Origin: DASZGI01 sp035938995
GTDB taxonomy: Bacteria; Actinomycetota; Actinomycetes; Streptomycetales; Catenulisporaceae
Direction of reading: 5' to 3'
NCBI RefSeq assembly: GCF_035938995.1
Contig: NZ_DASZGI010000379.1
Location: 1-33,278 of the forward strand
DNA length: 33,278 bases
The position numbers were made by a program, and so were the translations under genes. Positions 6,525 to 14,034 of this stretch are shown here, in pieces. The notes beneath the pieces were generated by a model. The model was not told the DNA's origin. It saw only the letters and a program-made list of their open reading frames with translations, and did no database searches. Every line of letters begins with the position of its first letter. The stretch's first letter is position 1.

Positions 6525-7277
6525 GCTGATTCGTACCGTCTCGTATTGCTGCGCCACGGCGAGAGCGCGTGGAATGCGAAGAACCTCTTCACCGGCTGGG
6601 TCGACGTGGACCTGACCGCCCAGGGCGAGGAGGAGGCGATCCGCGGGGGCAAGCTGCTCGCGGAGCGCGGCCTGCTGCCCGACGTCGTGCACACCTCGGT
6701 GCTGCGCCGGGCGATCCGTACCGCGCAGCTCGGGCTCGACGCCATCGACCGGCACTGGATCCCGGTGCGCCGGTCCTGGCGGCTGAACGAACGGCACTAC
6801 GGCGCGCTCCAGGGCAAGGACAAGGCGCAGACGCTCGCAGAGTTCGGCGAAGAGCAGTTCATGCTCTGGCGCCGGTCCTATGACACGCCTCCGCCGCCCC
6901 TGGCCGAGGACGCCGAGTACTCGCAGTTCGCCGACCCGCGCTACGCCGTGCTCCCGGTCGAGCTGCGGCCGCGCACCGAATGCCTTAAGGACGTCGTCAA
7001 CCGGATGCTGCCGTACTGGTACGACGCGATCGTGCCGGACCTGCTGACCGGGCAGACGGTGCTCGTCGCCGCGCACGGCAACTCCCTGCGGGCGCTGGTC
7101 AAGCACCTCGACGGCATCTCCGACGAGGCCATCGCCGGCCTCAACATCCCCACCGGCATCCCGCTGCTGTACGAGCTCGACGCGGACATGCGGCCGGTGA
7201 CAGTCGGCGGCGAGTACCTGGACCCGGCCGCTGCGGCTGAGGCGATCGAGGCCGTGAAGAACCAGGGCCGGAAGTAG
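6522..7277 (+). CDS. gpmA: 2,3-bisphosphoglycerate-dependent phosphoglycerate mutase
   Basis: A glycolytic/gluconeogenic enzyme that interconverts 3- and 2-phosphoglycerate through a phosphohistidine. It has 251 residues, the usual length. It shows LLRHGESAWN with catalytic H12, LRRAIRTAQL, E90 in RLNERHYGALQGKDK, and the second histidine H185 in AHGNSLRALVKHL. ATG 6522 begins exactly where family similarity begins (MADSYRLVLLRHGES), and a -10 hexamer 6 nt upstream suggests a leaderless mRNA. It is convergent with phoU, and hairpins lie between them. The position between ybjN and senX3/regX3 matches Mycobacterium. Confidence 0.96.
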   Translation: MADSYRLVLLRHGESAWNAKNLFTGWVDVDLTAQGEEEAIRGGKLLAERGLLPDVVHTSVLRRAIRTAQLGLDAIDRHWIPVRRSWRLNERHYGALQGKDKAQTLAEFGEEQFMLWRRSYDTPPPPLAEDAEYSQFADPRYAVLPVELRPRTECLKDVVNRMLPYWYDAIVPDLLTGQTVLVAAHGNSLRALVKHLDGISDEAIAGLNIPTGIPLLYELDADMRPVTVGGEYLDPAAAAEAIEAVKNQGRK

Positions 7278-7318
7278 TCCGTCGAAGCTTCGCCGACCGC
7301 GAGCCCGGCTAAACGCGA

Positions 7319-7346
7319 GAGCCCTCCGCAGCGTGGCGAAGGGCTC
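7319..7346 (+). terminator. Weak hairpin after gpmA
   Basis: GAGCCCT (7319-7325) pairs with AGGGCTC (7340-7346) across a 14-nt loop, 42 bp after the gpmA stop. No T-tract is present. Confidence 0.4.
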
Positions 7347-7393
7347 AACTGTTGTGCGTTGTCTCTTCGGCGCAATGCCCGTTGGCGCGACGC

Positions 7394-7425
7394 GTGCTTA
7401 CCGCCGATCCCTCAGCGGTAAGCAC
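7394..7425. terminator. Hairpin between convergent gpmA and phoU
   Basis: A perfect 11-bp stem GTGCTTACCGC/GCGGTAAGCAC (7394-7404 with 7415-7425) has a 10-nt loop. It lies 23 bp downstream of the phoU stop on the minus strand and can end transcripts from both sides. Confidence 0.65.
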
Positions 7426-7447
7426 AGTCCGGCGCCTTAGGCAGAGC

Positions 7448-8089
7448 TCAGTCCTGCTCGCCGGTCACCAGGAAGATCAGCCGCCGGGCGACCGACACCG
7501 CGTGGTCGGCGTAACGCTCGTAGTACCGGCCGATGAGCGTCACGTCGATCGCCGTCTCGGTCGAGTACTCGGTCTTCTTGTCCAACAGGTCGCCGAACAG
7601 CTGACGGTGTAGCTGGTCCATCGCGTCGTCCTCGTCGGGCAGGCCGCGCGCGAGGTCGACGTCCCGGCCGTCGATGACCTCCCCGGCCTTCCGCGCCAGC
7701 TCGACCGCGATGCGTCCCATCTCCGCGATCGTGTCGCGGAGTACCTCCGGAACAGCCGACTCCGGGTACCGCAGCCGGGCCACCTTCGCGATGTGCCGGG
7801 CCAGGTCGCCCATCCGCTCGAGGTCGGCGCTCATCCGCAGCGAGGTGATGATCGTGCGCAGGTCGCCGGCCACCGGCTGCTGACGGGCCAGCAGATCGAG
7901 CGCGCGGGCGTCGAGCGCGCGCTGGAGGGCGTCGACAGCGTCGTCCGCGGAGATCACCGATTCGGCGACCTGCAGGTCCGCGTCCAGCAGGGCGGAGGTG
8001 GCGCGGGACATCGCGGTGCCGACCAGACCTGTCATCTCGATGAGCGTGCTGCCGATCGTATCGAGTTCTTCGTGGTACACGTCCCGCAT
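7448..8089 (-). CDS. phoU: Phosphate-signalling accessory protein PhoU
   Basis: A 213-residue, all-helical protein with two tandem PhoU domains (about residues 16-105 and 118-205). The family repeats are visible as ALLDADLQVAESVISADDAVDALQ, ADLERMGDLARHIAKVARLR and YYERYADHAVSVARRLIFLVTG, which carry the acidic/Arg metal-site residues. PhoU restrains the SenX3/PhoR kinase when phosphate is plentiful. ATG 8089 is selected by GGGAG 9 nt upstream; the open frame extends to 8197 without family similarity. It is transcribed divergently from senX3/regX3 across a PHO-box-like repeat, as in Streptomyces phoU-phoRP. Confidence 0.95.
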   Translation of the reverse strand: MRDVYHEELDTIGSTLIEMTGLVGTAMSRATSALLDADLQVAESVISADDAVDALQRALDARALDLLARQQPVAGDLRTIITSLRMSADLERMGDLARHIAKVARLRYPESAVPEVLRDTIAEMGRIAVELARKAGEVIDGRDVDLARGLPDEDDAMDQLHRQLFGDLLDKKTEYSTETAIDVTLIGRYYERYADHAVSVARRLIFLVTGEQD

Positions 8090-8183
8090 GGACACACGCT
8101 CCCGTTGGATTTGTGGGTACAGCCGAGGCCACACCTTGGCTGAGTCTTCACCGTAGAGGCTTAAGCGCCGCGCGAGCCAGGCG

Positions 8184-8216
8184 CACTGATGAATCAAACG
8201 CTACCCATACGTGAAC
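8184..8216 (-). promoter_or_regulatory. PHO-box-like direct repeats between phoU and senX3
   Basis: On the minus strand three consecutive 11-bp units can be read: GTTCACGTATG, GGTAGCGTTTG and ATTCATCAGTG (8216 down to 8184). They fit the Streptomyces PHO-box logic of 11-bp repeats with a conserved G(G/T)TCA-type half. Unit 1 fits best; unit 2 is weak. The probable ligand is the RegX3/PhoP product of this locus. Confidence 0.6.
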
Positions 8217-8273
8217 TCTTGGCGACGGATGCCTGGCCGCCCCTGCACGCTCTCGGAGCACACCTTCCGGGCA

Positions 8274-8290
8274 TTTAATCTGATGGCGTG
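8274..8290 (+). promoter_or_regulatory. -10 element for near-leaderless senX3 mRNA
   Basis: TTTAAT (8274-8279) lies 8 nt before the GTG start at 8288 and there is no room for a Shine-Dalgarno, so the transcript is leaderless or nearly so. Confidence 0.45.
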
Positions 8291-9481
8291 CATCTCCTCG
8301 CGGCCGACTTCCACCTCGCCGCGGTGTCGGCCGCCGCGCTGGTAGCGCTGGCGACCGGGGCCGCGGGAGGACTGGCGTTCCGGTGGAGCGATCGCGAACG
8401 CCGCAACCCCGCGCCCGAGCCCGAGCCGCTGATGCCTCCGGGCGCCGCCGCGGTGCTCCAGGTGCTGCGCTCCTCCGCGGTGCTGCTCGACCCGAGTGAC
8501 GCCGTGGTCAAGGCCTCGCCGGCGGCCCACGCCCTCGGCATCGTGCGCGGCACCCGCCTGGTCTCCGACGAACTGGTGCAGATGGCGCGCCAGGTGCGCC
8601 GCGACGGGGAGATCCGCCAGATCGAGCTCGAGATCCCGCGCGGCCCGCTCGGCGGGGACACCCTCGCGGTCTCGGTGCGCGTCGCGCCGCTCGGCGCCCA
8701 GCTGGTCCTGGTCCTGGTCGAGGACCGGACCGAGGCCAAGCGGATCGACGCGATCCGGCGCGACTTCGTGGCCAACGTCAGCCACGAGCTCAAGACGCCC
8801 GTCGGCGCGCTGGCCCTCCTGTCCGAGGCGGTGCTGTCCGCGCGCGACGACCCTGAGGCGGTGCGCCGCTTCGCCAAGCGGATGCAGACCGAGGCACACC
8901 GGCTGGCGAACCTGGTGCAGGACCTGATCGACCTGTCCCGGCTCGAAGGTGACGACCCGCTTGCTAAGGCGCAGCGGGTATGTATCGCGGACGTGGTCGA
9001 GGAGGGCCTCGGCCGGGCCCGTGAGCTGGCCGACGCGCGGGAGATCGAACTGGTCGGCAGCGCCCCGCCAGAGCTGTACGTGCTCGGCGATTTCGATCAG
9101 TTGGTCACGGGTTTGGGTAATCTTGTCGCAAACGCCGTCAACTATTCACCCGACCGCACGAAGGTGGTCGTGGCGGTCCGGCGCGAGGGCGACCTCGCCG
9201 AGATCTCCGTCACCGACCAGGGGATCGGGATTCCGGAGCAGGATCTCAAGCGGATCTTCGAGCGGTTCTACCGGGTGGACCCGGCCCGCTCGCGGGTGAC
9301 CGGGGGGACCGGCCTGGGGCTCTCGATCGTGAAACACATCGCCGCCACCCATGGCGGGGATGTCGCGGTGTGGAGCGTAGAGGGTGCCGGGTCCACCTTC
9401 ACCCTGCGCCTTCCGTTACTTGGCGACCCGCCACAAACGGGAGAGCCGTATCTACAAGACACAGGGAGTCGAACGACGTGA
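8288..9481 (+). CDS. senX3: Phosphate-responsive sensor histidine kinase SenX3/PhoR
   Basis: A 397-residue membrane kinase. One hydrophobic segment (about residues 7-31) is followed by a degenerate PAS-like region (about 50-145), then the H-box DFVANVSHELKTPVG with phospho-acceptor H166, the N-box GNLVANAVNYSP, the G1 box DQGIGIP and the G2 box GGTGLGLSIVKHIA. It phosphorylates the response regulator encoded next, whose GTG overlaps this stop by 4 bp. The GTG start is accepted because the hydrophobic segment begins right after it and a -10 box lies just upstream. The family has PhoU as partner, encoded divergently here. Confidence 0.94.
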   Translation: MHLLAADFHLAAVSAAALVALATGAAGGLAFRWSDRERRNPAPEPEPLMPPGAAAVLQVLRSSAVLLDPSDAVVKASPAAHALGIVRGTRLVSDELVQMARQVRRDGEIRQIELEIPRGPLGGDTLAVSVRVAPLGAQLVLVLVEDRTEAKRIDAIRRDFVANVSHELKTPVGALALLSEAVLSARDDPEAVRRFAKRMQTEAHRLANLVQDLIDLSRLEGDDPLAKAQRVCIADVVEEGLGRARELADAREIELVGSAPPELYVLGDFDQLVTGLGNLVANAVNYSPDRTKVVVAVRREGDLAEISVTDQGIGIPEQDLKRIFERFYRVDPARSRVTGGTGLGLSIVKHIAATHGGDVAVWSVEGAGSTFTLRLPLLGDPPQTGEPYLQDTGSRTT

Positions 9482-10158
9482 CCAGGGTGCTGGTGGTCGA
9501 GGACGAGGACTCGTTCAGCGACCCGCTCTCCTACATGCTGCGCAACGAGGGCTTCGAGGTCGCCGTCGCGCCCACCGGGCCCGAGGCGCTCGAAGAGTTC
9601 GACCGGCACGGGGCCGACCTCGTGCTGCTCGACCTCATGCTGCCCGGCCTTCCGGGCACGGAAGTCTGCCGCCAGCTGCGCAACCGTTCCACCGTTCCGG
9701 TGATCATGCTGACCGCGAAGGACAGCGAGATCGACAAGGTGGTCGGCCTCGAGCTGGGGGCCGACGACTACGTCACCAAGCCGTTCTCCTCGCGCGAACT
9801 GGTGGCCCGGATACGCGCTGTGCTGCGCCGCCACGGCCAGGCCGAGGAGCCGGAGGACGCCGCGCTCGAGGCCGGCCCGGTGCGCATGGACGTCGAGCGG
9901 CACACGGTCAGCGTGTCCGGCCGGGGCGTGCAACTGCCGCTCAAGGAGTTCGAGCTGCTCGAGATGCTGCTGCGCAACGCGGGCCGGGTGCTGACCCGGA
10001 TGCAGCTGATCGACCGCGTCTGGGGCGCGGACTACGTGGGCGATACCAAGACCCTGGACGTGCACGTGAAGCGGCTGCGCGCGAAGATCGAGCCGGATCC
10101 GGCGGTGCCCCGCTACCTCGTGACGGTTCGCGGCCTTGGGTACAAGTTCGAGCCGTAA
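9478..10158 (+). CDS. regX3: OmpR-family response regulator RegX3/PhoP
   Basis: A 226-residue two-domain regulator. The receiver (1-115) has acidic E8/D9/E10, phospho-acceptor D52 (LLDLMLPG), T79 and K101 (YVTKPF). The winged-helix DNA-binding domain (about 130-225) includes LPLKEFELLEMLLRNAGRVLTR and DVHVKRLRAKIEPDP...VRGLGYKFEP. It activates phosphate-starvation genes. GTG 9478 overlaps the senX3 stop (GTGA) and has GGGAG at 9464-9468; similarity begins at TRVLVVEDED. A strong hairpin follows the stop. Confidence 0.95.
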   Translation: MTRVLVVEDEDSFSDPLSYMLRNEGFEVAVAPTGPEALEEFDRHGADLVLLDLMLPGLPGTEVCRQLRNRSTVPVIMLTAKDSEIDKVVGLELGADDYVTKPFSSRELVARIRAVLRRHGQAEEPEDAALEAGPVRMDVERHTVSVSGRGVQLPLKEFELLEMLLRNAGRVLTRMQLIDRVWGADYVGDTKTLDVHVKRLRAKIEPDPAVPRYLVTVRGLGYKFEP

Positions 10159-10220
10159 GCCACCGCACGCTGCCTAGGCAGATCGCCGTGCGGTACCGCT
10201 CACATGCATACATAAACGAC

Positions 10221-10251
10221 GAGTGGCGCCCGAACGTTCGGGACGCCACTC
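10221..10251. terminator. Strong bidirectional hairpin between regX3 and the lipoprotein gene
   Basis: GAGTGGCG-CCCGAACG pairs with CGTTCGGG-A-CGCCACTC, about 16 bp with one bulged A. It lies between converging genes. Confidence 0.8.
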
Positions 10252-10264
10252 GATGGTGCGTGCT

Positions 10265-11002
10265 CTACTTCGTGGCGGACGGGCTCGCCGACGCCGAAGC
10301 TGAACTGGACGCGGTAGCGGAGGCAGACGCCGACGCGCCCGCGGTAGCCGACGCAGAGGCCGAGGCGCTGCTCGACGCACTGGCGGACGGACTCGATGAG
10401 GCGCTGGGCGACGCGGCGTTCGGGTTGTAACCGACGAACAATCCGGTGTTCTGCTCGACCTGGGCGCTGAGGGTGATGCTGCCGGCCTGCGCGAACGTCA
10501 TCTTCACAGTGGCGAACGTGCCCAGGGTCAACCCGGCGCCGATGATCTCCAGCTCGGGGCTGGCGGTCTCGCCGAAGCTCGCCGACTCGCCGGGCGGAAT
10601 CGTCACCGTCTCGCCGGAAACCGTCACGTCCGCCCCGGTGGCCACGGCCGGCGCGGTATCCGTCGTGGTCGCCGCAGGCGCCACGACGGTCGCGAAGTTC
10701 CCGTTCGCGGAGACGCTGACCAGTTGATCGGGGGCGGTGCCGGTGTTCGTCACCGCGCCGATCACCTCGGCGGTCCCGCTGTCCGGGTCCACGATCACCC
10801 AGACGTTGTTGATCTTTATGTCGCCGATCGTGCCGGCGGCCGCGTTCGGTTTGACGACCAGGCTGGCCGCGTTGAAACCGGCGCCGCACGCGGCGGCGAA
10901 CGGCGCGGCGGTCAGCACGACCGCGGTCGCGGCCAAGCCCGCACGGCCCCGGCGAGAGGGGGTCGACCGGCGGGTCGTGCTCGGGGAGTGGAGGCTGCTC
11001 AC
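10265..11002 (-). CDS. Secreted lipoprotein, LpqE-like, with long Ser/Ala low-complexity tail
   Basis: A 245-residue exported lipoprotein. A basic N-terminus (RRSTPSRRGR) is followed by the hydrophobic stretch LAATAVVLTAAPFAAA and a candidate acylated Cys at residue 39. The central domain (about 45-195) is beta-rich, with IKINNVWVIVD, NTGTAPDQLVSVS and TVTIPPGESASFG, resembling LpqE/PCuAC-like extracellular folds. The last roughly 48 residues are almost only Ser and Ala with a few Pro. GTG 11002 is chosen because AAGGAG lies 11 nt upstream; the open frame extends to 11053. In Mycobacterium lpqE lies beside carD, as here. Copper binding is not supported by clear Met/His motifs. Confidence 0.8.
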   Translation of the reverse strand: MSSLHSPSTTRRSTPSRRGRAGLAATAVVLTAAPFAAACGAGFNAASLVVKPNAAAGTIGDIKINNVWVIVDPDSGTAEVIGAVTNTGTAPDQLVSVSANGNFATVVAPAATTTDTAPAVATGADVTVSGETVTIPPGESASFGETASPELEIIGAGLTLGTFATVKMTFAQAGSITLSAQVEQNTGLFVGYNPNAASPSASSSPSASASSSASASASATAGASASASATASSSASASASPSATK

Positions 11003-11251
11003 GGTCGGTCTGGCTCCTTGCGCATGACTGGTCGCGAAAAATAACCGAGCCACAGCGTACTGACCGCGTTCGGCGCCTCCTCAAGGGGATGGCCTTAGCG
11101 CCGCTCATCGTATGCCGAGGCGGCGGCGACAGATCGCGCGGCGGGGATCGCTCCTGCTCCGATTGGACACCGTCCCCGGCGCACGATCTCCAGCCGCCAT
11201 TAAGTCCGGCCGAGATCGAAAAGCTGATGTCAGCGCTGATGGATGAAACGG

Positions 11252-11614
11252 TCAGCGGGCCGCCGGCAGCAGGATCGCGACGGCCGAGGCGACGAGCGCG
11301 GCCAAGAGCACGACCGCTATGGCCGCGCGCGGCGAACCGAGCGCGCGCCCTAATCCGGCCATTCCGGAGCGGCGTCTGGCCCAGCGCGCCTGACGGAAGT
11401 ACCGGCGCACATCCGGGCTCAGTTCCCGGGCGTCGTCCGGGGCCCGGCACTCGGAGTCGGTGATGGCGGTGCCGTCCGGCCATTGGCCGATCACAGCGTC
11501 ATCGTCGCTTCCGTCGTGGGTGCCGTCCCAGCCGGAACCCGCACCGCCTGACCGTTCGCTCGCATCCACCGCGCGCTCACCCCACCTGACGTGTGCGAAG
11601 AGCCATGGTCGCAA
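11252..11614 (-). CDS. Small hypothetical protein with C-terminal membrane anchor
   Basis: Up to 120 residues. The first part is acidic and Gly-rich. There follows an Arg-rich segment (DVRRYFRQARWARRRSGMAGLGRALGSP split across about residues 68-95) and one C-terminal hydrophobic helix (AAIAVVLLAALVASAVAIL) ending near the stop, so it is probably a tail-anchored protein with a cytosolic N-terminus. The start is uncertain: TTG 11614 is the longest, and GTG 11569 has GGTGAG upstream. I do not recognise a named family. It is upstream of the lipoprotein gene on the same strand and divergent from carD. Confidence 0.55.
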   Translation of the reverse strand: MRPWLFAHVRWGERAVDASERSGGAGSGWDGTHDGSDDDAVIGQWPDGTAITDSECRAPDDARELSPDVRRYFRQARWARRRSGMAGLGRALGSPRAAIAVVLLAALVASAVAILLPAAR

Positions 11615-11928
11615 CAGACCTCGTGGTCATTGTGCGCCCGGAATCCGCCGCTGCACAGGGGGAGCGTCCTGGCATGCCCGAGCGGTCACGCGGCGGCGTC
11701 GCGGCGGCACCTCCGCGGGCCGCGGAAGGCTCCGGGTACGCGTCCGAGGATGCGCTCCACGGCGCGCGAGCAGGCGCACGGAATCCGCCCACGCACGCCC
11801 TGACCTGGGGCGAGTATGGTCCGCCAGCCGTTGTCAAGTGCCCGTCACCCGCCTGACCTGCACAAACGCCCTTCAGAAAGTCGCCTGGCCGTGTTATCCT
11901 GGATACCCACGGAAGGGGTACGCATCAC
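11615..11928 (+). promoter_or_regulatory. carD upstream region with candidate promoter
   Basis: No convincing gene lies in this gap of about 314 bp; open frames on both strands lack start signals. Near its right end TATCCT (11895-11900) is a plausible -10, with TTCAGA (11872-11877) 17 bp upstream as a weak -35. That would give a leader of about 22 nt containing GGAAGGGG. Confidence 0.45.
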
Positions 11929-12411
11929 ATGACGTTCAAGGTTGGCGAGACCGTCGTCTATCCCCACCATGGGGCCGCTCTCATCGAGGCGATCGAGACC
12001 CGGATGGTCAAGGGCGAGGCTCGCCCCTATCTCCGGCTCAAGGTGGCCCAGGGCGACCTCACCCTGATGGTTCCCACGGACAAGGTCGAGTACGTCGGCG
12101 TCCGGGACGTGGTCGGGCAGGACGGCCTCGACCGGGTGTTCGAGGTGCTTCGCGCCCCGCACACCGAGGAGCCGACCAACTGGTCCCGCCGGTACAAGGC
12201 CAACCTCGAGAAGCTGGCCTCGGGCGACGTGATCAAGGTCGCCGAGGTGGTGCGCGACCTCTGGCGGCGGGAGCGGGAGCGCGGGCTGTCGGCCGGCGAG
12301 AAGCGGATGCTCGGCAAGGCCCGGCAGATCCTGGTCAGCGAGCTCGCGCTGGCCGAGAACACCAACGAGGACAAGGCCGAGACCATCCTCGACGAGGTTC
12401 TGGCTTCTTAA
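11929..12411 (+). CDS. carD: RNA polymerase-binding transcription regulator CarD (CdnL)
   Basis: A 160-residue essential-type actinobacterial regulator. The N-terminal Tudor-like RNAP-beta interaction domain (1-55: FKVGETVVYPHHGAALIEAIE) is followed by a helical DNA-binding domain (about 65-160) with W61-region residues (EPTNWSRRYKANLEKL) and DLWRRERERGLSAGEKRML. It stabilises open complexes at rRNA and other promoters. The Shine-Dalgarno GGAAGGGG (11911-11918) and ATG 11929 are clear. The neighbours ispD and ispF follow, the usual actinobacterial order. Confidence 0.96.
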   Translation: MTFKVGETVVYPHHGAALIEAIETRMVKGEARPYLRLKVAQGDLTLMVPTDKVEYVGVRDVVGQDGLDRVFEVLRAPHTEEPTNWSRRYKANLEKLASGDVIKVAEVVRDLWRRERERGLSAGEKRMLGKARQILVSELALAENTNEDKAETILDEVLAS

Positions 12412-12513
12412 CGGCTGCTCTCGTACGGCACGTGGCGTGCGGTTCCCTCGCGCCCGGCGTCGATCGATTCCCCTTCGGTCGGCACCGTGCGAAAGGGTCG
12501 GCACCACCCCCAA

Positions 12514-12528
12514 TACAGTGTCCCCATG
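12514..12528 (+). promoter_or_regulatory. -10 element for leaderless ispD mRNA
   Basis: TACAGT (12514-12519) sits exactly 6 nt before ATG 12526 with no Shine-Dalgarno, the same geometry as at gpmA. This indicates transcription starting at the A of ATG. Confidence 0.5.
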
Positions 12529-13302
12529 AATGCAGCAGCGTTCCCCGCCCGGACCGCCGCGATCGTTCCCGCGGCCGGGCGCGGTGAGCGGCTGGGGCCC
12601 GGCGCCCCGAAGGCTCTGCGCTCGATCGGCGAGATCCCCATCCTGGTCCACGCGGTCCGGTCGTTGACCGGCTGCGGCAGGGTGGGGCTTGTCGTCGTGG
12701 CCGCGCCACCGGACGGCGTAGAAGGCGTGGCCGCGCTGCTGGCCCCGTTCGGCACGAAGGTACACGTGGTCGCGGGCGGCGAGACTCGCCAGCAGTCCGT
12801 GTCCCGAGCGCTCGACGCGATCCCGGAGGACGTGGACATCGTGCTCGTGCACGACGCGGCGCGTGCACTCACCCCTCCCGGCCTAGTCGCCGCCGTGGCC
12901 GACGCAGTGGCGGCCGGCCACGACGCGGTGATTCCCGTCCTGCCCGTCGCCGACACCATCAAATCCGTGGATGCCGACGATACGGTGACCGCGACCGTCG
13001 ACCGCTCCACATTGCGCGCCGTCCAGACACCGCAAGGCTTCCGCCGATCGCTGCTGGTTAAGGCACACACGGCCGCAGGAGCGCCGACGAACGAGTCAGC
13101 AGCGGCCACGGACGATGCCGGATTGGTGGAGCAGCTCGGCGCGCCGGTGCGCGTGATTGCCGGACACCCAGAGGCGTTCAAAGTGACGACCCCCTTCGAC
13201 CTGATCCTGGCCGAGGCCGTCTGGGCCCGGCGCCAGGGAACCGGGGGACCGCAGAACGGCGGGATCGAGGCACCGAGGGGCAGAGGGACTACGGATGACT
13301 GA
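12526..13302 (+). CDS. ispD: 2-C-methyl-D-erythritol 4-phosphate cytidylyltransferase
   Basis: The third MEP-pathway enzyme, which makes CDP-ME from MEP and CTP. It has 258 residues. It shows the nucleotide-binding loop IVPAAGRGERLGPGAPKAL (residues 13-31, with K29), VLVHDAARALTPP, VPVLPVADTIKSVD, RAVQTPQGFRRSLL and TDDAGLVEQLG followed by GHPEAFKVTTPFDL. ATG 12526 is where similarity begins, and a -10 box 6 nt upstream suggests a leaderless message. It overlaps ispF by 8 bp. Confidence 0.95.
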   Translation: MNAAAFPARTAAIVPAAGRGERLGPGAPKALRSIGEIPILVHAVRSLTGCGRVGLVVVAAPPDGVEGVAALLAPFGTKVHVVAGGETRQQSVSRALDAIPEDVDIVLVHDAARALTPPGLVAAVADAVAAGHDAVIPVLPVADTIKSVDADDTVTATVDRSTLRAVQTPQGFRRSLLVKAHTAAGAPTNESAAATDDAGLVEQLGAPVRVIAGHPEAFKVTTPFDLILAEAVWARRQGTGGPQNGGIEAPRGRGTTDD

Positions 13303-13798
13303 CCCGGCGCTCCCACTCCCGCTGATCGGCATCGGCACCGACGTGCACCCCTTCGAACCCGGGCGCCCCATGTGGCTAGCCGGACTCGAATGGCCTGAGG
13401 AGACCGGCCTGGCCGGAGACTCCGACGCGGACGTAGCCGCGCACGCCGCGTGCGACGCGCTGTTCTCAGCGGCAGGGCTCGGCGATCTGGGCGCCAACTT
13501 CGGCACCGGCCGCCCGGAATGGCGTGGCGCACCGGGAACGGTGCTTTTGGCAGAGGCGGCGCGCCGAGTACGCGAGGCGGGCTACCGGATCGGCAACGTG
13601 GCGATCCAAGTGATCGGCAACCGGCCGAAGCTCGGACCGCGCCGGGCCGAGGCGGAGAAGGTGCTGTCCGAGGCGGTCGGCGCGCCGGTCCGGGTCAGCG
13701 GCACGACGACGGACGGGCTCGGCCTCACCGGCCGCGGCGAGGGCGTCGCCGCCATCGCGACCGCGCTCATCGTCGCTGACCTCGCCGCCCACGGCTGA
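13295..13798 (+). CDS. ispF: 2-C-methyl-D-erythritol 2,4-cyclodiphosphate synthase
   Basis: The fifth MEP-pathway enzyme, which cyclises CDP-ME 2-phosphate to MEcPP. It has 167 residues and forms a homotrimer in the family. Zinc ligands D16 and H18 (GIGTDVHPF) and H50 (HAACDAL) are present, as is the signature TTTDGLGLTGRGEG. Oddity: the segment normally GHSD reads GDSD (residues 41-44), so the conserved active-site His is Asp. It is co-transcribed with ispD (8-bp overlap). The last codons and stop form the first part of a 144-bp tandem duplication. cysS, which often follows directly in actinobacteria, is instead about 11 kb away on the other strand. Confidence 0.95.
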   Translation: MTDPALPLPLIGIGTDVHPFEPGRPMWLAGLEWPEETGLAGDSDADVAAHAACDALFSAAGLGDLGANFGTGRPEWRGAPGTVLLAEAARRVREAGYRIGNVAIQVIGNRPKLGPRRAEAEKVLSEAVGAPVRVSGTTTDGLGLTGRGEGVAAIATALIVADLAAHG

Positions 13799-13867
13799 GC
13801 CGCCGGTCCCTGCCACCAAGTCGACGCGCCAACGAGCTGGTTCGGCCGTCACCCCGAGTGTGGCATT

Positions 13868-13890
13868 TCTCAAAATGGCCGGTCGTCTTA
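13868..13890 (-). repeat. Interspersed repeat copy behind ispF (first)
   Basis: On the minus strand it reads TAAGACGACCGGCCATTTTG then AGA, related to the core at 2564/2629/2686. A TGACGGC block follows about 17 bp further, echoing the two-block structure there. Confidence 0.7.
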
Positions 13891-14011
13891 CTTCGGTGCG
13901 CCGCCCCACCGCCCTCATGACGTCTCCGCCGCCCACGGCTGAGCCGCCGGTCCCTGCCATCAAGTCGACGTGCTATCGAGCTGGTTCGGCCGTCACCCCG
14001 TGTGCGGCACT

Positions 14012-14034
14012 TCTCAAAATGGCCGGTCGTCTTA
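14012..14034 (-). repeat. Interspersed repeat copy behind ispF (second)
   Basis: Identical to the copy at 13868-13890, multiplied by the 144-bp tandem duplication. Confidence 0.7.

Noticed and set aside
11593..11856. Plus-strand ORF of 87 codons in the carD upstream region
   Set aside because: No ribosome-binding site, low-complexity Ala/Pro/Arg composition, and overlap with the promoter side of the divergent small membrane protein gene.
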